A stretch of DNA of 64,000 bases from NCBI RefSeq assembly GCF_006542355.1, contig NZ_CP038141.1:777001-841000 (forward strand), given 5' to 3'. Origin of the DNA: Swingsia samuiensis. GTDB lineage: Bacteria > Pseudomonadota > Alphaproteobacteria > Acetobacterales > Acetobacteraceae. The translations under genes were made by a program, and so were the position numbers. Below the pieces are notes generated by a model. The model worked only from the letters and a program-made list of their open reading frames with translations, ran no database searches and was not told where the DNA came from. How positions within the stretch are numbered: position 1 is the first letter of the stretch; every line of letters starts with the position of its first letter. Below are positions 1-9,700 of the stretch, piece by piece.

Positions 1-599
1 ACAGCAATTTCACATCCACTAAATGTCTGCACAATCATGGGGACAACCGTTAAAACACCCCATACTCCCATTGGAGAAAACCCACCTCCATCGTGGAATA
101 AGTGTTGATCCACCAATTGCAGAGATCCAGATGTGGTAAAGAGCCACTCAAACCCAACGCATGCAAAAAGCGCCAAGGCTAATAACTTCAAAATAGAAAG
201 AAAAGCTTCTGCTGACCCATAGGCTTTCACAGGCATAATATTTAAAACCAAGCCTAAAATAATAAAGCCAACAGCACCTATGCTAACGGGTAACCCCATA
301 ATAGCTTTAAGAAGTAAACCACCTGCTATTGCTTGTGCGCCAGCCGTGACAACCCACAAAAAGGCATAACTCCATCCCGTAACAAAAGCAGCTTGACGCC
401 CCAAGCTCTCTTCAACCCACGTTATGAATGAACCTTTACGCCTAGATTGACTGGCTAATTTCCCCATTACAAGCATAACAGCCCAAACAAATAATCCTGC
501 CAATATATAGGCAAGCAATACGGCTGGGCCAGCTGATGAAATTGTAGCAGAGGTCCCCACAAAGAGACCCGCTCCCATGATTCCTCCAACAGAAATCAT
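1..599 (-). CDS. Amino-acid permease (APC family), N-terminal part, runs off the left edge
   Basis: The minus-strand reading frame is open from about 665 to the window edge and encodes hydrophobic membrane segments. It begins with a stretch typical of the first helix of APC-superfamily amino-acid/GABA permeases (SVGGIMGAGLFVG, then AGPAVLLAYILAGL). Inner-membrane amino-acid uptake is the family role; the substrate is not visible. The first in-frame ATG is at 599, but this leaves almost no cytoplasmic N-terminus before helix 1, and an in-frame TGA lies at 668-666. A good Shine-Dalgarno (AGAAAGGA, 654-647) sits 8 nt upstream of an in-frame ATT at 638, so initiation at ATT is possible and would add 13 residues. 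The gene follows the TauD-like gene on the same strand. Only about 200 residues are present. Confidence 0.75.
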   Translation of the reverse strand, partial: MISVGGIMGAGLFVGTSATISSAGPAVLLAYILAGLFVWAVMLVMGKLASQSRRKGSFITWVEESLGRQAAFVTGWSYAFLWVVTAGAQAIAGGLLLKAIMGLPVSIGAVGFIILGLVLNIMPVKAYGSAEAFLSILKLLALALFACVGFEWLFTTSGSLQLVDQHLFHDGGGFSPMGVWGVLTVVPMIVQTFSGCEIA

Positions 600-658
600 G
601 GTTACTTGCCAAGAGGCAAGACGATTATGCGATGAAATAAGCTCAGTCCTTTCTGTGA

Positions 659-677
659 AAGGCTCTCAAAGAGCCTT
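659..677 (-). terminator. Perfect 8-bp hairpin between dioxygenase and permease genes
   Basis: AAGGCTCT and AGAGCCTT pair perfectly around a 3-nt loop and overlap the stop codon of the upstream dioxygenase gene. No long T-run follows, so it is either a weak intrinsic terminator or an mRNA-processing/stability hairpin that sets permease expression lower than that of the upstream gene. Confidence 0.4.
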
Positions 678-1593
678 AAGTAATACTCGGCCCTACAGGT
701 TTATCTCCTAAAATAGTTACTCTATGCATGATACGCCGATGTGGGCGGTAGTCGTCAATTGCATAATGCTGCGTAACGCGATTATCCCAAAAGGCCACGT
801 CCCCATCTTGCCAGCGCCAACGCAGGGAAAAATCTGGTTTACTGATATGCTGAAACAAATAATTGAGCAGTGCATCACTTTCATCACGCTCAATTCCACA
901 AATTTCAGTTGTGAAACCTTGGTTCACATATAATGCACGCTCTCCAGTTTCAGGATGAACCCGAATAACCGGATGCTCCACAGGAGGATTTTTACGTCTT
1001 GTTTCCTCCCACAACTCACGTTCTTTTTCTGTCCGACCAAACCGAGATAACGGAAAAGAACGTGTAAAGTCATGAATAGCGGTCAAGTGCTCCAAGTGTC
1101 TTTTCATTTCTGAAGAAAGAGCACGATAAGCCGCTGTCCCACTCGCCCACAACGTATCTCCTCCACATTGAGGCAATTGACGCGCGGCCAAAACAGCACC
1201 CAGCGGAGGAGTTGGTGAAAAGCTTACATCGATATGCCAAAGCGCATTATCTTTAAGGTCGTTCTGCGCCGTATCCAGAATAATCGCTTCTGGCACATCT
1301 GGAAGCGACGGATAGACGGGATGAATATGCAATTCACCAAAAGCTCGCGCAAAATCTCGCTGTTTGCTCGGTGCTAAATTCTGATTTCGAAAAAACAACA
1401 CCTGATATTGCAAGAACAATTCGTTAATCTGCGATAAAACCGTAGAGGTTAAGGGCTGCGACAAATCAAAATTATGGATTATCGCCCCAATAGCAGGAGA
1501 AATCGGCTCAACATTTAATGAATGTATATAGTTTGGCTTTTCGCCATGTAACGCCACGTTATTTTCCGACGTATTGAGAACCTTCGTCGTCAT
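676..1593 (-). CDS. TauD/TfdA-family Fe(II)/2-oxoglutarate dioxygenase
   Basis: This 305-residue protein has the full TauD fold length and the iron-binding facial triad: H120 and D122 in WHIDVSF, and H276 in TQHYAIDDY. R291, 15 residues after the distal histidine, fits the 2-oxoglutarate-binding arginine at the same spacing as in E. coli TauD. Family members hydroxylate small molecules such as taurine, alkyl sulfates or 2,4-D, with decarboxylation of 2-oxoglutarate to succinate in the cytoplasm. The substrate here is not evident. The start at 1593 is supported by an AAGGA-type ribosome site just upstream. The next gene on the strand is an amino-acid-type permease rather than a tauABC transporter, so a taurine role is not assured. 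Confidence 0.9.
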   Translation of the reverse strand: MTTKVLNTSENNVALHGEKPNYIHSLNVEPISPAIGAIIHNFDLSQPLTSTVLSQINELFLQYQVLFFRNQNLAPSKQRDFARAFGELHIHPVYPSLPDVPEAIILDTAQNDLKDNALWHIDVSFSPTPPLGAVLAARQLPQCGGDTLWASGTAAYRALSSEMKRHLEHLTAIHDFTRSFPLSRFGRTEKERELWEETRRKNPPVEHPVIRVHPETGERALYVNQGFTTEICGIERDESDALLNYLFQHISKPDFSLRWRWQDGDVAFWDNRVTQHYAIDDYRPHRRIMHRVTILGDKPVGPSIT

Positions 1594-1648
1594 ACTTTTT
1601 GTCCTTGTGGCTGAGATTATATTTATCTCTCATAATTCGGTATTTAAG

Positions 1649-1678
1649 ATATAACCACCACATAGCACCGTAAGTCAA
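1649..1678 (-). promoter_or_regulatory. Candidate sigma-70 promoter of the TauD-like gene
   Basis: On the minus strand TTGACT (1678-1673) is followed after 18 nt by TTATAT (1654-1649), about 55 bp upstream of the dioxygenase start. The region beyond it (about 1680-1740) is very AT-rich. This is a pattern match only. Confidence 0.4.
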
Positions 1679-1728
1679 ATTAAAAACAAAAAATATGTAT
1701 GTTTTTTTATAATAACTATTTATTATAG

Positions 1729-4215
1729 TTTATCTTTTGTGAGGATCAAATGGAAAGGGCTTTGTTACTACGGTATGAAACGTAGTGACAAAGCCCTTAT
1801 TTCACCATTCTTCGGGTTAGAAAGAAGAACCCTGACGGTTCATTCCCTCTAACGCGAGAGCATCAGAAATCCATTAGGCACTGATGGAAGCAACAGAAGA
1901 GACACTCGCATCTTCTTCAAGAACATACGGACCAGCCGCAAGAACCTGAACACTGAAAAGACTGAAGTCTTTGCCTGTCTTCACAGGGACATACGCATTC
2001 CCCTGCGTCCAACGGCAAGGGCTGGACTCCTGAACATCCCAACCCGACAGATCAGCCTGCTCAAGATGCGCACCAACCTCATGGCGGCTCTGAGCATTCA
2101 GAACAACCATCTCACCAATCAGAACACCCAAGTCACGACGATCATCCACAAACGGACCAACCGCAACCGATGGACGACCAACACGTGAGACCAGACGAAT
2201 ACCATCGGTCTGAGGTGGCAAGCTGAACACAACACGATCATGGCTGTGACGAACGGCCTTCAGAACCTGACCATCCTTCGTCACAAGGTGTAGGTTATGC
2301 TCATGCGTCACCTGACGGTCTGCCGTTTGAGCAGCAACACCAGCCTCAATCGCACGGGCCATCAGACGGTGATAGACAGGCTCAACAAACGCACGGCTGA
2401 CTTCCAATGGAACAGCAGCATCCGAAGCCCAGCTCTTGGCAGAAGCACCAGCCGATAGATCAACAACCTGACCACTTTGTGCAAAGCTACGACGGTTCCC
2501 TGTATCCAGATAGCTTTCTGTCGGAGCATTATTCGCCCAGATCACAGAATGCTCTTCTGTTTCAACATGGTAGTAGTCATAGCTTACAAAGCTGCGATCG
2601 TAGAAGATGCTCCGGCCATTCACCAGCATACGCACAGGAACAAAGCGTCCCTCGACAAACAGGCTGTGCTCTGCCGTGATCAACAGATCCTGACTTGGAA
2701 CATTCTCTCCCAACGCATCCTTAAGAACGCGAACAGGATAGCCTGCATCTTCGTCAGAAGCGGTCACATCAACATCAGCATGCTTGTGGCCAACCCAGGT
2801 CACTGTTTTGGAAACCATCGTTCCACTGACAGCATCCAGTGTCTGCACAACATCACCGATCTTCATCTCTTCAACTGCGGTTTCACCCGATGGCGTGCGG
2901 ATCATGGAGCCCGCCAAGAAGCAGACCTCATAAACCAGTGTGCCATCCTGAACACCGGAACGGTTGTGTGAGGAAACCAGTGAGAAGCCCTGTTTCTTCG
3001 CATTATCAACATTCAGGTTGATGATGGAGCCATTCTTCAGAGCAATCTGAACATGGTTGTCATCAGGGTAGGTGACGCTCTTAACATCAGCCTGTTTAAC
3101 ACCCGCAAGGACGATACCATCCGAATCCCCTCCAGCAGCCTGGGACAGACCAGAGTTCGAACTTTCAGGTTTCGTGCCGTTAAACCCAGTAACGCGGGTT
3201 GTAAATGTACCACCATTTTCAAGACCCGTAATGACAAGACCTGTGTTCTTGTCACCGTTCATGTCAATGATGCCGCCGGCATTCTTATCAACCGTTGCTG
3301 AGCCGCCGCTAACCAGCTGAACCGTGCCGTCAATCGTACCGCCGCTCGAAACCGTCAGAACAGCGCCAGATCCAACCGTCGCACCACTGCTGCCGATCTT
3401 ACCTCCAGAGTTAACGACCATATCGCCGCCAACCATGTAGATATCATCCGACGTACCGCCGCTGTTAACAACGTTATGCCCCTTCGCATTTATGTACGCA
3501 TGGCGCCAGGTCGCACCAGAGTTCAGAGTAATCGTGTTGTCCTTGTTCAGGCCAACACCACTGCCCGTGCTGTCAACAGGGGGGATCGATGACATGGGCG
3601 TGCCATTGTTCCACACTGTATTCTGCAGAATAGCAGAACCACTTGAGCCAACCCACTGCAAGCCATTGGTCGTGCCATTATCATTGGGGCCATTACCAAA
3701 GACTTTGACCGTACCACCGGAAATATTGGTCTGATATAACAGACCACCCGATGAAACCGTCAGAAGCCCGCCACTATCAACCTGACCGCTGGAGAATTTT
3801 GCACCACTGAGGACCGTGACATTACCGCCACTGGCAATTTCACCTGCGCTATGGACACCGTTACTGGTAATCGTTTCAGAGCCTTTAACAAGACCACCTG
3901 AAATCAGACCATCATTTGAAATCACGCCAGACAAAACACCGGCTGAATTCGCAAGGATCTGACCGCCGCTTTGAACAACCGCACTATTAACAGTAGCACC
4001 GGATGAAACATTGACCGTTCCAGCAGAGTGAACAAGGTCATTCTCGGTATACGCACCGCTTTGAAGGTTACGCGTGCCGCCATTCGCAACAGAGCCGCTA
4101 ATCGCAGAACCGCCCGAAAGAATGTTGTCAACACCGTTATTATCAATGCGGCCGTTGCTCACTACCGCACCAGATGAAACATTACGAACAGCACTGTTCG
4201 TAACCCACTGGTCAA
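1729..4215 (-). repeat. Long direct repeat shared with 10176-12662 (copy 1 of 2.49-kb block)
   Basis: The DNA matches 10176-12662 at a constant offset of 8447 with only isolated differences noticed (for example near 2513 and 2597, both synonymous). It covers the terminator, the whole C-terminal half of the Hint gene and part of its repeat region. The match ends abruptly at the shared run ending GGTCAA. The inner part (1754-3479) is also nearly identical to 5062-6787. Confidence 0.93.
1755..1798 (-). terminator. Strong hairpin terminator after Hint gene 1
   Basis: An 18-bp stem (1755-1772 with 1781-1798, one G-T pair) encloses an 8-nt loop, about 75 bp beyond the stop codon. Only a short T-run follows on the minus strand. 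The same element recurs after the other two Hint genes (5063 and 10202), so it is part of the homogenised unit. Confidence 0.75.
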
Positions 4216-4963
4216 CGGTGCGACCTGTGGAACCCACATTTTCGACTGTACCGCTACCATTTACAACCGTACTTGAAATCGTACCGTTATTTACAATAAC
4301 CCCACTTAATACGGAGTCTGGAGTACCACTAATTAAACCACCGGAACTTACACTGATTGGGTCAGAAGATGTTCCATTAACATCCGCTCCCGAATAAACA
4401 TTTAATACAGCACCGGACCAAACGTTAACGCCATTTATTTGGCGCGCACCAGTATAGAGGTTTCGTGTTCCACCCGGACGGATACTCGCACCATCAACAA
4501 GACCACCAGATGAAATATAGTCAACGCCTGAGTTCAATACAGAACCAGCGTTAATTACACCTCCTGCTAAAACTGTACGCTTTCCTCCATTACGAACCCA
4601 CTCATTAAGAGAAGAGCCACCTGGATAAACTGTTTCAGAACCTGTCATCCAGACATAACCAAGAAGGCCGTGGTTCTCAACTTTACCAGTAACAACAGCA
4701 GCAGAACTTGATGGTGCATCATTCGGCAGAGGCTTTCCGCTATCACCATCCAAGTGCCCTGCAGGCGCACTTCCTGAGGCTGCTTCTAGCGTGAGGTTTG
4801 TAATCGTAACGCCAGCATCTTCGTAAACATACCCGCCAGCCAAAATCGTCATATCAGACTGGTCTTCACCCGAGCTTAGCCGGTAGCTCGAATGCACCTT
4901 CTCATTTGGAGGCGTCCCCTTATATTGGCCTGAACTAACAATAAGACCTGAAGTCGTTGTCAT
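1874..4963 (-). CDS. Repeat-rich Hint-domain protein, copy 1 (1029 aa)
   Basis: Residues about 1-600 are low-complexity Gly/Ser/Asn/Val repeats of the type (N/S)SGGxxxx, as in the strand-loop-strand repeats of AIDA-type autotransporter passengers. A globular linker follows, then a Hint domain of the alphaproteobacterial Hint_2 kind starting at C681 (CFLAGSMIRTPSG) with the block-B TxxH motif (ITAEHSLF) and the family signature ESYLDTGNR. About 110 further residues end in SVASISA. No Sec signal, lipobox or beta-barrel translocator is visible, so the export route is unknown. Hint domains catalyse self-cleavage or ester transfer in inteins and hedgehog; activity here is unproven. The start at 4963 has the sequence GGGGGAGTGAAATT before ATG. 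The N-terminal 250 residues resemble copy 2, the rest is almost identical to copy 3. No FNR-like box precedes it. Confidence 0.85.
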   Translation of the reverse strand: MTTTSGLIVSSGQYKGTPPNEKVHSSYRLSSGEDQSDMTILAGGYVYEDAGVTITNLTLEAASGSAPAGHLDGDSGKPLPNDAPSSSAAVVTGKVENHGLLGYVWMTGSETVYPGGSSLNEWVRNGGKRTVLAGGVINAGSVLNSGVDYISSGGLVDGASIRPGGTRNLYTGARQINGVNVWSGAVLNVYSGADVNGTSSDPISVSSGGLISGTPDSVLSGVIVNNGTISSTVVNGSGTVENVGSTGRTVDQWVTNSAVRNVSSGAVVSNGRIDNNGVDNILSGGSAISGSVANGGTRNLQSGAYTENDLVHSAGTVNVSSGATVNSAVVQSGGQILANSAGVLSGVISNDGLISGGLVKGSETITSNGVHSAGEIASGGNVTVLSGAKFSSGQVDSGGLLTVSSGGLLYQTNISGGTVKVFGNGPNDNGTTNGLQWVGSSGSAILQNTVWNNGTPMSSIPPVDSTGSGVGLNKDNTITLNSGATWRHAYINAKGHNVVNSGGTSDDIYMVGGDMVVNSGGKIGSSGATVGSGAVLTVSSGGTIDGTVQLVSGGSATVDKNAGGIIDMNGDKNTGLVITGLENGGTFTTRVTGFNGTKPESSNSGLSQAAGGDSDGIVLAGVKQADVKSVTYPDDNHVQIALKNGSIINLNVDNAKKQGFSLVSSHNRSGVQDGTLVYEVCFLAGSMIRTPSGETAVEEMKIGDVVQTLDAVSGTMVSKTVTWVGHKHADVDVTASDEDAGYPVRVLKDALGENVPSQDLLITAEHSLFVEGRFVPVRMLVNGRSIFYDRSFVSYDYYHVETEEHSVIWANNAPTESYLDTGNRRSFAQSGQVVDLSAGASAKSWASDAAVPLEVSRAFVEPVYHRLMARAIEAGVAAQTADRQVTHEHNLHLVTKDGQVLKAVRHSHDRVVFSLPPQTDGIRLVSRVGRPSVAVGPFVDDRRDLGVLIGEMVVLNAQSRHEVGAHLEQADLSGWDVQESSPCRWTQGNAYVPVKTGKDFSLFSVQVLAAGPYVLEEDASVSSVASISA

Positions 4964-5061
4964 AATTTCACTCCCCCTTGAGGTTCTTTTGCCTTAAACG
5001 TGCCATCTTTCAAAGATTTTCATTACAAAATGTAAAGAGGAATTTTTTTTATAAAATACAA

Positions 5062-6787
5062 AAAGGGCTTTGTTACTACGGTATGAAACGTAGTGACAAA
5101 GCCCTTATTTCACCATTCTTCGGGTTAGAAAGAAGAACCCTGACGGTTCATTCCCTCTAACGCGAGAGCATCAGAAATCCATTAGGCACTGATGGAAGCA
5201 ACAGAAGAGACACTCGCATCTTCTTCAAGAACATACGGACCAGCCGCAAGAACCTGAACACTGAAAAGACTGAAGTCTTTGCCTGTCTTCACAGGGACAT
5301 ACGCATTCCCCTGCGTCCAACGGCAAGGGCTGGACTCCTGAACATCCCAACCCGACAGATCAGCCTGCTCAAGATGCGCACCAACCTCATGGCGGCTCTG
5401 AGCATTCAGAACAACCATCTCACCAATCAGAACACCCAAGTCACGACGATCATCCACAAACGGACCAACCGCAACCGATGGACGACCAACACGTGAGACC
5501 AGACGAATACCATCGGTCTGAGGTGGCAAGCTGAACACAACACGATCATGGCTGTGACGAACGGCCTTCAGAACCTGACCATCCTTCGTCACAAGGTGTA
5601 GGTTATGCTCATGCGTCACCTGACGGTCTGCCGTTTGAGCAGCAACACCAGCCTCAATCGCACGGGCCATCAGACGGTGATAGACAGGCTCAACAAACGC
5701 ACGGCTGACTTCCAATGGAACAGCAGCATCCGAAGCCCAGCTCTTGGCAGAAGCACCAGCCGATAGATCAACAACCTGACCACTTTGTGCAAAGCTACGA
5801 CGGTTCCCTGTATCCAGATAGCTCTCTGTCGGAGCATTATTCGCCCAGATCACAGAATGCTCTTCTGTTTCAACATGGTAGTAGTCATAGCTTACAAAGC
5901 TACGATCGTAGAAGATGCTCCGGCCATTCACCAGCATACGCACAGGAACAAAGCGTCCCTCGACAAACAGGCTGTGCTCTGCCGTGATCAACAGATCCTG
6001 ACTTGGAACATTCTCTCCCAACGCATCCTTAAGAACGCGAACAGGATAGCCTGCATCTTCGTCAGAAGCGGTCACATCAACATCAGCATGCTTGTGGCCA
6101 ACCCAGGTCACTGTTTTGGAAACCATCGTTCCACTGACAGCATCCAGTGTCTGCACAACATCACCGATCTTCATCTCTTCAACTGCGGTTTCACCCGATG
6201 GCGTGCGGATCATGGAGCCCGCCAAGAAGCAGACCTCATAAACCAGTGTGCCATCCTGAACACCGGAACGGTTGTGTGAGGAAACCAGTGAGAAGCCCTG
6301 TTTCTTCGCATTATCAACATTCAGGTTGATGATGGAGCCATTCTTCAGAGCAATCTGAACATGGTTGTCATCAGGGTAGGTGACGCTCTTAACATCAGCC
6401 TGTTTAACACCCGCAAGGACGATACCATCCGAATCCCCTCCAGCAGCCTGGGACAGACCAGAGTTCGAACTTTCAGGTTTCGTGCCGTTAAACCCAGTAA
6501 CGCGGGTTGTAAATGTACCACCATTTTCAAGACCCGTAATGACAAGACCTGTGTTCTTGTCACCGTTCATGTCAATGATGCCGCCGGCATTCTTATCAAC
6601 CGTTGCTGAGCCGCCGCTAACCAGCTGAACCGTGCCGTCAATCGTACCGCCGCTCGAAACCGTCAGAACGGCGCCAGATCCAACCGTCGCACCACTGCTC
6701 CCGATCTTACCTCCAGAGTTAACGACCATATCGCCGCCAACCATGTAGATATCATCCGACGTACCGCCGCTGTTAACAACGTTATGC
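5062..6787 (-). repeat. 1.73-kb near-identical block (copy 2) shared with 1754-3479 and 10201-11926
   Basis: The block spans the terminator and the Hint-encoding C-terminal region. The three copies differ at only a handful of positions that I could spot, and the amino-acid sequence of the C-terminal part is the same in all three. Beyond 6787 the similarity drops to that of diverged repeats. Confidence 0.92.
5063..5106 (-). terminator. Hairpin terminator after Hint gene 2
   Basis: This is the same 18-bp stem and 8-nt loop as at 1755-1798 (arms 5063-5080 and 5089-5106). It lies 75 bp past the stop codon of the second Hint gene and within the short 218-bp spacer before copy 1. Copy 1 must therefore start from a promoter in the remaining 98 bp or from readthrough. 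Confidence 0.75.
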
Positions 6788-9700
6788 GCCGTCGCATTCA
6801 TGTACGCATGGCGCCAGGTCGCACCAGAGTTCAGAATAATCGTGTTGTTCTTGTTCAGGCCATTACCACTGCCCGTGCTGTCAACAGGGGGGATACGTGA
6901 TGGCAAAGATCCATTATCCCAAAGCGTATTATGCAGAACAGCAGAACCATTCGAGCCAGTCCAGTGTAGGCCGTTGGTGACACCATTTGTTTCTGGGCCA
7001 CTGCCGTAAATAACAGCCGTACCACCAGAGATATTTGTCGCAGAGATCAGACCTTGAGAAACTGTAACCAGTCCTCCGCTATCAATCTGACCAGAGACAA
7101 AGGTACCACCACTGGAAACGGTGACCTGACCACCACTAACGACTTCACCTGCGCTATGACGGCCGCCTGAAACAATCGTTTCAGAACCTTTAACAAGACC
7201 GCCTGAAATCAAACCACCATTTGAAATCAAGCCAGAGAAAACACCAGCTGAGTTCGCAAGGATCTGACCGCTCGGCTGGACTAGCCCGCTGTTAACAATC
7301 GCTCCAGAAGCAACATTAACTGTTCCGCCTGAACGAACCTGCGGATCAATATTAACAGCACCAGTCTCTAGGTTACGTACGCCTTGTTCAGCGATTGAAC
7401 CACTGATGGCAACGGCGCCAGAGCGGATATTATCGATACCATTGCTGGAAATTCTGCCGTTGCTTACAACTGCACCAGAAGAAACGTTACGAACGGCACT
7501 CATAGCAACAGCTTGGTCAACCGTCGTTGCACCCGCAGACACACGCTCTACTGATCCTGATCCAAGCAGTGCTGTACCAGAGATTGTTCCCGCGTTTATA
7601 ATCAGACCGCTAAGCGTTGCACCAGTCGTAGCATCTTCCAAGCTGGAAGGACGTGGGCCATTGATCAGACCATTCGATAGAACCGTGTAGCCCTGATCGT
7701 TCGATCCGCTAACAACACCGTGGTAATCAACGTTAACCACCGCGCCAGATGCGACCACACCATTCCGTGCAACACCACCTGAGCTGACCTGCATTTTGCC
7801 GCCGCTCATGTAGATGTTATCGGCTAAACCACCACCAGAAACAGCGATTTGGCCACCGCTCGTAACAATCCCGGAAGTATGAACTGCACCCGAGAAGATT
7901 GTCTCGGAGCCCTTCAGCAGACCACCAGAAACCTGACCACTATTAGCGATATAACCAGACAGAACCGCTGCTGTGTCAGCATTGATCTTACCTGTGCTAT
8001 CCGTAATAGCAGCGTTGCTAACAACAGCACCTGAAGCAGCAACTAATGTACCAGAGGTACGAATAGCTTGGTCAGACGCAAAACCACCAGATTGGATATA
8101 CCGTGTTCCAAGTTGTGAAACGGCACCTGCTACAGCGGATCCTCCTGCAAGAACAGTATCTACACCGTTGCTGATCACAACGCCGTTGCTTACCACTGCA
8201 CCAGAAGAAACTACTCGCGTTGCACCAGCTACCCACTGATCAACAACACGGCCGCCTGATTGAACGCGCTCAACAGAATCGCCACCAACCAGAGCTGTTT
8301 TGGAAATTGTACCCGCATTTGAGAACAACCCGCTTAAGATTGAACCAGAAATGCCATTTCCATCTGCATTGGAGGTGTACTGACCTGAAATGAGTCCGCT
8401 TGATAAAACATTGAAGCTACTATCGGTCGAGCCACTCAGCATTCCGTCAGAAGCAACATTAATAACGGCTCCAGATGCAACCGTTCCGTTCAGAGCGACA
8501 CCACCTGAGTTAACGGCCATATCACCGCCAACCATGTAGATATCTTCAGCGATACCACTGTTATTAACAATGCTATGCGCTGTAGCGTTCATATAAGCAT
8601 GACGCCAGCTACCACCTGAATTCAGGATAATTGTGTTATCCTTGTTCAAGCCGTTACCCGTCCCGGTGCTGTCAACAGGAGGAATAGTAGATGGACGTGC
8701 TCCGTTATTCCAAACCGTGTTGTTTAGAACAGCAGAACCATGTGACCCCGTCCAGTGTAGGCCGTTCGTTACACCGTTATCATCAGGGTTTTTACCGTAG
8801 ATGATGGCTGTGCCACCCGAAATGTTTGTACGGGAGATCAAACCTTGAGAAACAGTGACTAACCCACCGCTATCAATCTGTCCTGATGCAAAGCCACCGC
8901 CACTTAATACCGTGACCTGACCACCACTGGCAACTTCACCACCGCTATGAACACCGCCAGAAACAATGGTTTCAGAGCCTTTAACAAGTCCGCCTGAAAT
9001 CTGACCACTATTCTGAATTGCTCCTGTCAGGATACCAGCAGAATCCGCAACGATACGGCCAGAGGTCTGAACGTTAGCACTATCAACAATAGCACCTGAT
9101 GAAACATTCAGTACACCGTAGCGAACTTGTGGATCCGTATTAACAGCACCGCTTTGAAGATTACGGGTACCATTTTGAGAAATCGCACCAGAAACAGCAG
9201 AACCACCTGCAAGAATGTTATCAACACCCCCGCTGATAATTGTACCGTTGCTGACTACACCGCCAGAAGAAACATTACGGACAGCACTATTCGCAACCCA
9301 CTGGTCAACGATACGACCCGTGGAACCCACATTTTCGACTGTACCGCTACCATTTACAACCGTACTTGAGATCGTACCGTTATTAACAATAACTCCACTT
9401 AATATGGATCCTGAAATACCATTCGTGTTCTGGGTTAAAATACCGCTGATTAAGCCACCAGAACTTACACTGATTGCGTCAGAAGATGTTCCACTGACAT
9501 CCGCTCCCGAAGCAACATTTAATACAGCGCCCGACCAGACATTAACGCCGCCTATTTGATGACCGCCAGCATAAAGATTTCGTATTCCGCCCGGACGGAT
9601 ACTCGCACCATCAACAACACCGCCAGATGAAACATAGTCAATTCCGCCATTTAAAACAGAACCGCCAACTGCCTTACCACCGGATAAAATCGTGCGGCTA

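Noticed and set aside
2407-3320. Plus-strand open frames of 60-164 codons inside the Hint genes, repeated in each copy
   Set aside because: They recur only because the underlying minus-strand coding DNA is repeated. They have no ribosome sites or family features and are shadows of the Hint frame.
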